Shown in pieces: positions 5,380 through 8,609 of a DNA stretch of 8,609 bases. The notes under the pieces are model-generated. The model saw only the letters and a program-made list of their open reading frames with translations. It was not told where the DNA came from and did not search any database. A program made the translations under genes and the position numbers. Origin of the DNA: Chryseosolibacter sp966095595 (GTDB lineage Bacteria > Bacteroidota > Bacteroidia > Cytophagales > Cyclobacteriaceae); NCBI GenBank assembly GCA_966095595.1, contig CBHTUB010000250.1, positions 1 to 8,609 on the forward strand, read 5' to 3'. Positions within the stretch are counted from its first letter, which is position 1, and the number at the start of each line of letters is the position of its first letter.

Positions 5380-6661
5380 TAAAAATTTTTGAGTTTTCGG
5401 TCTTGCGGATCATCATCCAGAACAGAGTGGCGAGAGATGCAAAAATAAGCAGACTACAAACGCGAAACCACTTGAATGAAACATCCTGTTGTGCGACCCC
5501 TGCGCTGCTGTCGCCCCAGGTTATAAAAACGTCGGCTATCGGAAGTAATCCAAAAAAATAACTTTTCTCTTCTTCTGTCTGATAAGATAGCGAGACCGCT
5601 TCTACTGCATTCCGCACTGTGCAACTGAGTTGTTCCTCGCCATAAAGTGAAAGCGTTTGAATGCCGACAATAGTGGCAACACCACCAAACCCAAAGACCA
5701 CCGGACCAGAATCAATGTCGCCCGTTCCGGATTCACCCTTTGGGTATTCCCTTATACCAGTGAGACCGCACGTAGTGTCGACAAAGTTCTTTTTGAAAAG
5801 TTGGAATTGCTCTCCTGCAAACTGGAGATCGATGTCTCGAAGGAATATCAGCATTAAAGCCATCGATGACCCCCTTGCGTTTTCACCTGGACTTCCGTTG
5901 GGAACGAGCGCTGAATGCGGGATCATTCCATTGGCGTCAAGCCGGTGCTTCACGTCTATTAGCCAACGGTCGATAATGTCTTTATATTTCGGTTCGAAAA
6001 GTCGGTCGTGCAGCGATAGTGATGCTACGCACATCATTACGTCAGCTGGCCATCCGCTGTCATGGTAACTTTCCGGATAGGTTTGTTGCTGAATGACTTC
6101 GGCGATTCTCTCGCATTGTTGCCTGAAGAGATGAACTTCGTCGTTTTTTCGCAGTGCCGTGTTTTCCAGACTCAGCTTTGAAGCCAGGACATAGGCGCTC
6201 CATCCATTATAAAAGGAGCCATACGGCAAAGAAAGCCCATCACTGAACGGCTCCCGCCCGGTAGGGGAATTTATTTTGAGCCAGGCCTGATGTATCTCCG
6301 CGTAACCTTCCACCGTGAACGTTTTGCTTTGCTCCTTCTGCAGAAAGGAAGACCATGCCAGCGCATATACGGCGTTGAGAAAAACATATCCTTCGGGGTA
6401 AATATCCTGCATTTCGACGTCGGCATTATGCCTCAATGCGGATTTCAAACCCCTCAGTTGTTTCACGAGCTCAAAGTTGATCGTGTCTTGCCTATCTATT
6501 AAAACCTGCGGGTGATAATCCAATTTTACATTGATCATCACGATCCAGACCATGACAAAGATCAACGGCAGAGCAAAGATGAGCTTGATTATTCTAAAGA
6601 TCACGGGCGATGAAGATAAGCTTTTACCAGGAAACGTCAGATATGGAAACTTTGAAACCAC
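5357..6661 (-). CDS. Uncharacterised membrane-anchored protein with probable alpha-helical toroid domain, first gene of the array
   Basis: 434 residues. A hydrophobic helix near 21-45 and another near 400-418 (followed by RKTENSK) frame a domain of about 350 residues that would lie outside the cytoplasm. That domain has repeated amphipathic helices and Gly/Trp-rich turns (YGSFYNGW 147-154, SGWPADV 202-208, NARGSS 261-266, REYPKGESG 304-312, GDIDSGPVVFGFGG 314-327), typical of an alpha/alpha-barrel such as six-hairpin glycosidases or terpene-cyclase-like folds. I recall similar DSGP-containing proteins annotated only as hypothetical. D315, D317, H200 and W204 are candidate active-site residues (inference). 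GTG at 6661 is the first start after an in-frame stop at 6683-6685; no Shine-Dalgarno is evident. Its end overlaps the cREC gene by 23 bases. A lipid or glycolipid-modifying enzyme would fit the operon, but function is unknown. Confidence 0.78.
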   Translation of the reverse strand: MVSKFPYLTFPGKSLSSSPVIFRIIKLIFALPLIFVMVWIVMINVKLDYHPQVLIDRQDTINFELVKQLRGLKSALRHNADVEMQDIYPEGYVFLNAVYALAWSSFLQKEQSKTFTVEGYAEIHQAWLKINSPTGREPFSDGLSLPYGSFYNGWSAYVLASKLSLENTALRKNDEVHLFRQQCERIAEVIQQQTYPESYHDSGWPADVMMCVASLSLHDRLFEPKYKDIIDRWLIDVKHRLDANGMIPHSALVPNGSPGENARGSSMALMLIFLRDIDLQFAGEQFQLFKKNFVDTTCGLTGIREYPKGESGTGDIDSGPVVFGFGGVATIVGIQTLSLYGEEQLSCTVRNAVEAVSLSYQTEEEKSYFFGLLPIADVFITWGDSSAGVAQQDVSFKWFRVCSLLIFASLATLFWMMIRKTENSKIFNEKIISR

Positions 6662-6692
6662 ACAACACTGTTTAGAAGAATTCTAACTTTCA

Positions 6693-6701
6693 CAAAATGT
6701 A
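6693..6701 (-). promoter_or_regulatory. Possible -7 element for the minus-strand operon
   Basis: On the - strand TACATTTTG lies 32-40 bases before the GTG of the 434-residue gene. It resembles the Bacteroidota -7 box TAnnTTTG but has one extra base, and the upstream TTG is poorly spaced (about 22 bases). It sits just downstream of the rtcB promoter on the other strand, so the two start regions would be nearly back to back. Weak candidate. Confidence 0.28.
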
Positions 6702-6711
6702 TTTCGCAAGC

Positions 6712-6742
6712 TTTGACTTTTCACAACGTCATTTTACTTTTG
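6712..6742 (+). promoter_or_regulatory. Bacteroidota-type promoter for rtcB
   Basis: TTTG at 6712-6715, a 19-base spacer, and TACTTTTG at 6735-6742 fit the housekeeping sigma consensus of Bacteroidota (TTTG, 19-21 bases, TAnnTTTG) exactly. Transcription would begin near 6749, giving rtcB a leader of roughly 240 bases. No 54-type or other specialised promoter was seen, although divergent rtcB genes in some proteobacteria are controlled by RtcR with sigma-54. Confidence 0.66.
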
Positions 6743-6991
6743 TATGAGCATTTCACCTCTATGTATAATCTGAACAGAGGAAGCTATGTTGGTCCTGAAT
6801 TCACATATCACCCTTAAGCAGCGCTGGTAATCACCAGATCGATACTGCTTTGTTTTTTCTTCAATTAATTTTCTAAAAACAAAACAACAAGCCTGCGCGG
6901 GCTTTGAGATGTTTTGCAGTTTCTGTCATAGAAATAACAGCCTGCATTGCGTTTCTCAACTCAACCTTATTAGGACTGAGGCGCTATAACT
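6743..6991 (+). other. Long leader of rtcB with several short inverted repeats
   Basis: This gene-free stretch holds three hairpin candidates: CCTCT/AGAGG (6756-6760 with 6776-6780, 15-base loop), CTGGT/ACCAG (6824-6828 with 6833-6837, 4-base loop) and AAGCC/GGCTT (6889-6893 with 6900-6904). An 18-codon frame (ATG 6761, TAA 6815-6817) lies within the first hairpin region, without a clear ribosome site. A/T-rich sequence fills 6850-6888. GAGG at about 6978-6981, ten bases before the ATG of rtcB, is a modest ribosome site. No known riboswitch pattern was recognised. Confidence 0.4.
6865..6904 (-). terminator. Possible minus-strand terminator-like hairpin inside the spacer
   Basis: AAGCC (6889-6893) and GGCTT (6900-6904) form a 5-pair stem with a 6-base loop. 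Read on the - strand the stem is followed by GTTGTTTTGTTTTTAG, a broken U-run. It could stop antisense transcripts leaving rtcB toward the operon, or be part of rtcB leader folding. The stem is short, so this is tentative. Confidence 0.3.
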
Positions 6992-8398
6992 ATGGGCAAA
7001 CAAAAATTAAATATCAAAGATCTATCGACGATACAGTTTCCAACCGAGGTCGTGAAGAGCTTGTCATTGAACATCATGAACAGACATTTCAAGCACATGC
7101 CTAACGAAGAAAAGGTGGCGTTGATAAAAAATATTCTCGGACAACCGGAAGCTTATGTGAACAATGAGCTGTTGAGTGTGCTGGCATATAAACTGATTTC
7201 GAAACATACCGTAGAGCACTATCATACCTATGAGCTCAACGATGAACCAATGCATTTCGAGGTGTTTGGCAATAAACACATAGAATTGAATGCCATTCAG
7301 CAAATGGAAGCGGCGATGCGCCTGCCAGTGGCGGTTAAAGGTGCACTCATGCCCGACGCTCATCAGGGCTACGGGTTGCCTATTGGCGGAGTGCTCGCGA
7401 CGAAGAATCAGGTAATCCCATACGGCGTAGGCATGGACATAGGATGTCGTGTCGCGCTGAGCATACTGGATTTGCCTGCCAGCTACGTTGACCTCCGTCG
7501 TTTCGAGATTAGTAAAGCGTTGGGATCGCATACGCATTTTGGTAATGACGGCGGACTGGAAACACCTCAACACCATGATGTGCTTGACCACGGCGATTTT
7601 CAGGCGAGTGACTTGCTACGCAAAATGCATGGAAAGGCAGTAAGGCAACTTGGCAGCTCCGGCTCGGGGAATCACTTTGTTGAGCTTGGCGTAATCGAGA
7701 TGGAAGGCGATAACACGCTTGGTTTGCATCCGGGAAGTTATGCGGCGATCATGTCACATTCAGGTTCGAGAAGTTTGGGTGCCAACATCGCACAGCACTT
7801 TACCGCTATAGCCATGAACAAGTGCAAACTTCCCGCAGCGGCGAAAAGCCTTGCCTGGCTTGACCTCGATAGCGCGGAAGGTCACGAGTATTGGCTCTCG
7901 ATGAACCTCGCCGGTGAATATGCAAGGGCTTGTCATGATGTGATCCACAGAAACTTGTGCAGGGCGCTTGGTGCGAGGGTTCTCAGGACGATCGAGAATC
8001 ACCACAACTTCGCGTGGCGTGAGAAGCTCGGAGATGGGGAAGAATACATCGTTCATCGCAAGGGAGCAACGCCTGCTCAGCGCGGAGTTCCCGGGATCAT
8101 TCCCGGCAGCATGACCGCACCGGGTTATGTCGTGAGTGGATTGGGTAACGAGTTATCGCTCAACTCCGCAGCACACGGGGCGGGGCGAAGGTTATCGAGA
8201 CAACGGGCGAAGAATTCGGTGACGATGAGCAGCCTGAAAAAGGAGCTGGCGGCCAGGAAGGTGACGTTGATCGGCGGAAGCACGGAAGAGGCGCCAACGG
8301 CATATAAAGACATCGACCTGATCATGAAGAGTCAGGGCAATTTGGTAAAGGTAGAAGGAAGATTTTATCCTCAGATCGTGAGGATGTCAAAGGATTAA
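6992..8398 (+). CDS. rtcB: RtcB-family RNA-splicing ligase, complete
   Basis: 468 residues, full length for the Bacteroidota form. RtcB ligates RNA 2',3'-cyclic-phosphate or 3'-phosphate ends to 5'-OH ends through an RtcB-His-GMP intermediate, using Mn2+, in tRNA splicing or RNA repair in the cytoplasm. Visible signatures in order: PDAHQGYGLPIGG (121-133), GMDIGC (147-152) with metal ligands D149 and C152, GSGNHF (224-229) with metal ligand H228, SHSGSR (255-260), HRKGAT (355-360), PGSMTAPG (371-378), and AHGAGR (394-399), whose H395 is the expected guanylylation site. All expected catalytic residues are present, though SGSGNHF differs slightly from the usual GGGNHF. ATG at 6992, with GAGG ten bases upstream, follows a long leader and a good promoter. 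A basic small protein begins 3 bases after the stop. No archease or RtcR gene is seen nearby. Confidence 0.95.
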   Translation: MGKQKLNIKDLSTIQFPTEVVKSLSLNIMNRHFKHMPNEEKVALIKNILGQPEAYVNNELLSVLAYKLISKHTVEHYHTYELNDEPMHFEVFGNKHIELNAIQQMEAAMRLPVAVKGALMPDAHQGYGLPIGGVLATKNQVIPYGVGMDIGCRVALSILDLPASYVDLRRFEISKALGSHTHFGNDGGLETPQHHDVLDHGDFQASDLLRKMHGKAVRQLGSSGSGNHFVELGVIEMEGDNTLGLHPGSYAAIMSHSGSRSLGANIAQHFTAIAMNKCKLPAAAKSLAWLDLDSAEGHEYWLSMNLAGEYARACHDVIHRNLCRALGARVLRTIENHHNFAWREKLGDGEEYIVHRKGATPAQRGVPGIIPGSMTAPGYVVSGLGNELSLNSAAHGAGRRLSRQRAKNSVTMSSLKKELAARKVTLIGGSTEEAPTAYKDIDLIMKSQGNLVKVEGRFYPQIVRMSKD

Positions 8399-8401
8399 AA
8401 A

Positions 8402-8609
8402 ATGGAAACATTATTTTCAAATAGCGAGTTATCAATACAACATTTCAGACTAAGGTCTTCGCGAAGAAAGAAGAGATCGCAACGATTGGACTTTGAGAAG
8501 AGATTGAGAAAGCTCCACGCAGAGGAGCGGGCGATTTCCAGACAAATATGGAACCTGGGTTATGAGGCACTCGACCCGCCTATACAACGAGGGTGGAAAC
8601 GATCGTTTG
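8402..8609 (+). CDS. Very basic small protein following rtcB (cut by right edge)
   Basis: ATG at 8402, three bases after the rtcB stop; 69 codons are visible and no stop is reached. The protein is strongly positive: FRLRSSRRKKRSQR (residues 15-28) is an Arg/Lys patch, followed by a predicted charged helix (FEKRLRKLHAEERAI, 31-45) and a QRGWKRSF block (62-69). I recall Bacteroidota proteins with a related YQRGWKRFFVLR motif beside rtcB, but no function is established. The spacing implies co-transcription and coupling with rtcB. The basic patch suggests RNA binding, perhaps assisting the ligase (inference). The C-terminal part, which may carry further motifs, is outside the window. Confidence 0.72.
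   Translation, partial: METLFSNSELSIQHFRLRSSRRKKRSQRLDFEKRLRKLHAEERAISRQIWNLGYEALDPPIQRGWKRSF

Noticed and set aside
6761..6817. 18-codon frame in the rtcB leader as a leader peptide gene
   Set aside because: No ribosome site and no run of regulatory codons; kept only as a note in the leader entry.
7064..7591. A 175-codon - strand frame inside rtcB
   Set aside because: It lies opposite strongly conserved RtcB motifs and shows no domain; the length is a by-product of rtcB codon use.
1..8609. CRISPR arrays, tRNA or rRNA genes, insertion sequences
   Set aside because: No regularly spaced repeats, no cloverleaf or rRNA-like sequence and no transposase or terminal repeats were seen on either strand.

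Overview
The window looks like chromosomal DNA of a Bacteroidota bacterium, probably a cytophaga/chitinophaga-like environmental species. Evidence: a well-formed Bacteroidota-type promoter (TTTG, 19 bases, TACTTTTG), weak or absent Shine-Dalgarno sequences, an RtcB of the form common in that phylum, and a fragment of the small 'ADP-ribosylation/crystallin J1' family. Species cannot be named from the sequence alone.

Layout. Left edge, + strand: the last 34 codons of an RtcB-family RNA ligase, run directly into the C-terminal part of a truncated J1-family gene (1-316). Then a convergent intergenic stretch (317-481) with a 14-base palindrome and a hairpin terminator that reads on the - strand. 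From 6661 down to 482, all on the - strand, lies a tight seven-gene array, in order of transcription: a membrane-anchored protein with a probable alpha-helical extracytoplasmic domain; a cREC-type receiver-like protein; two tandem membrane fatty-acid desaturases; an Lgt-like membrane protein without the usual catalytic His; a radical SAM enzyme resembling COG1964, the family of the archaeal tetraether synthase Tes; and a 58-residue two-helix membrane protein too short for most gene finders. Genes overlap by 11-23 bases or are separated by 6-34, and five of the seven appear to start at GTG or TTG. This points to one co-transcribed, translationally coupled operon. A 330-base divergent spacer (6662-6991) carries the promoter and a long, possibly structured leader for a second, complete rtcB (6992-8398, + strand). 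A very basic small protein follows 3 bases later and runs off the right edge.

How it may work together. The - strand array combines enzymes that desaturate acyl chains, an enzyme fold that handles diacylglyceryl groups, and a radical SAM enzyme whose relatives join unactivated lipid carbons. The inference is a membrane-lipid remodelling pathway: desaturation, then radical chemistry on a lipid chain, with head-group or acceptor transfer by the Lgt-like protein. I do not recognise this combination as a described system. It is flanked on both sides by rtcB genes, and it encodes a cREC protein, a family linked by name and context to cyclic-phosphate/RNA-repair processing. Whether the RNA-repair and lipid genes are functionally linked cannot be decided here.
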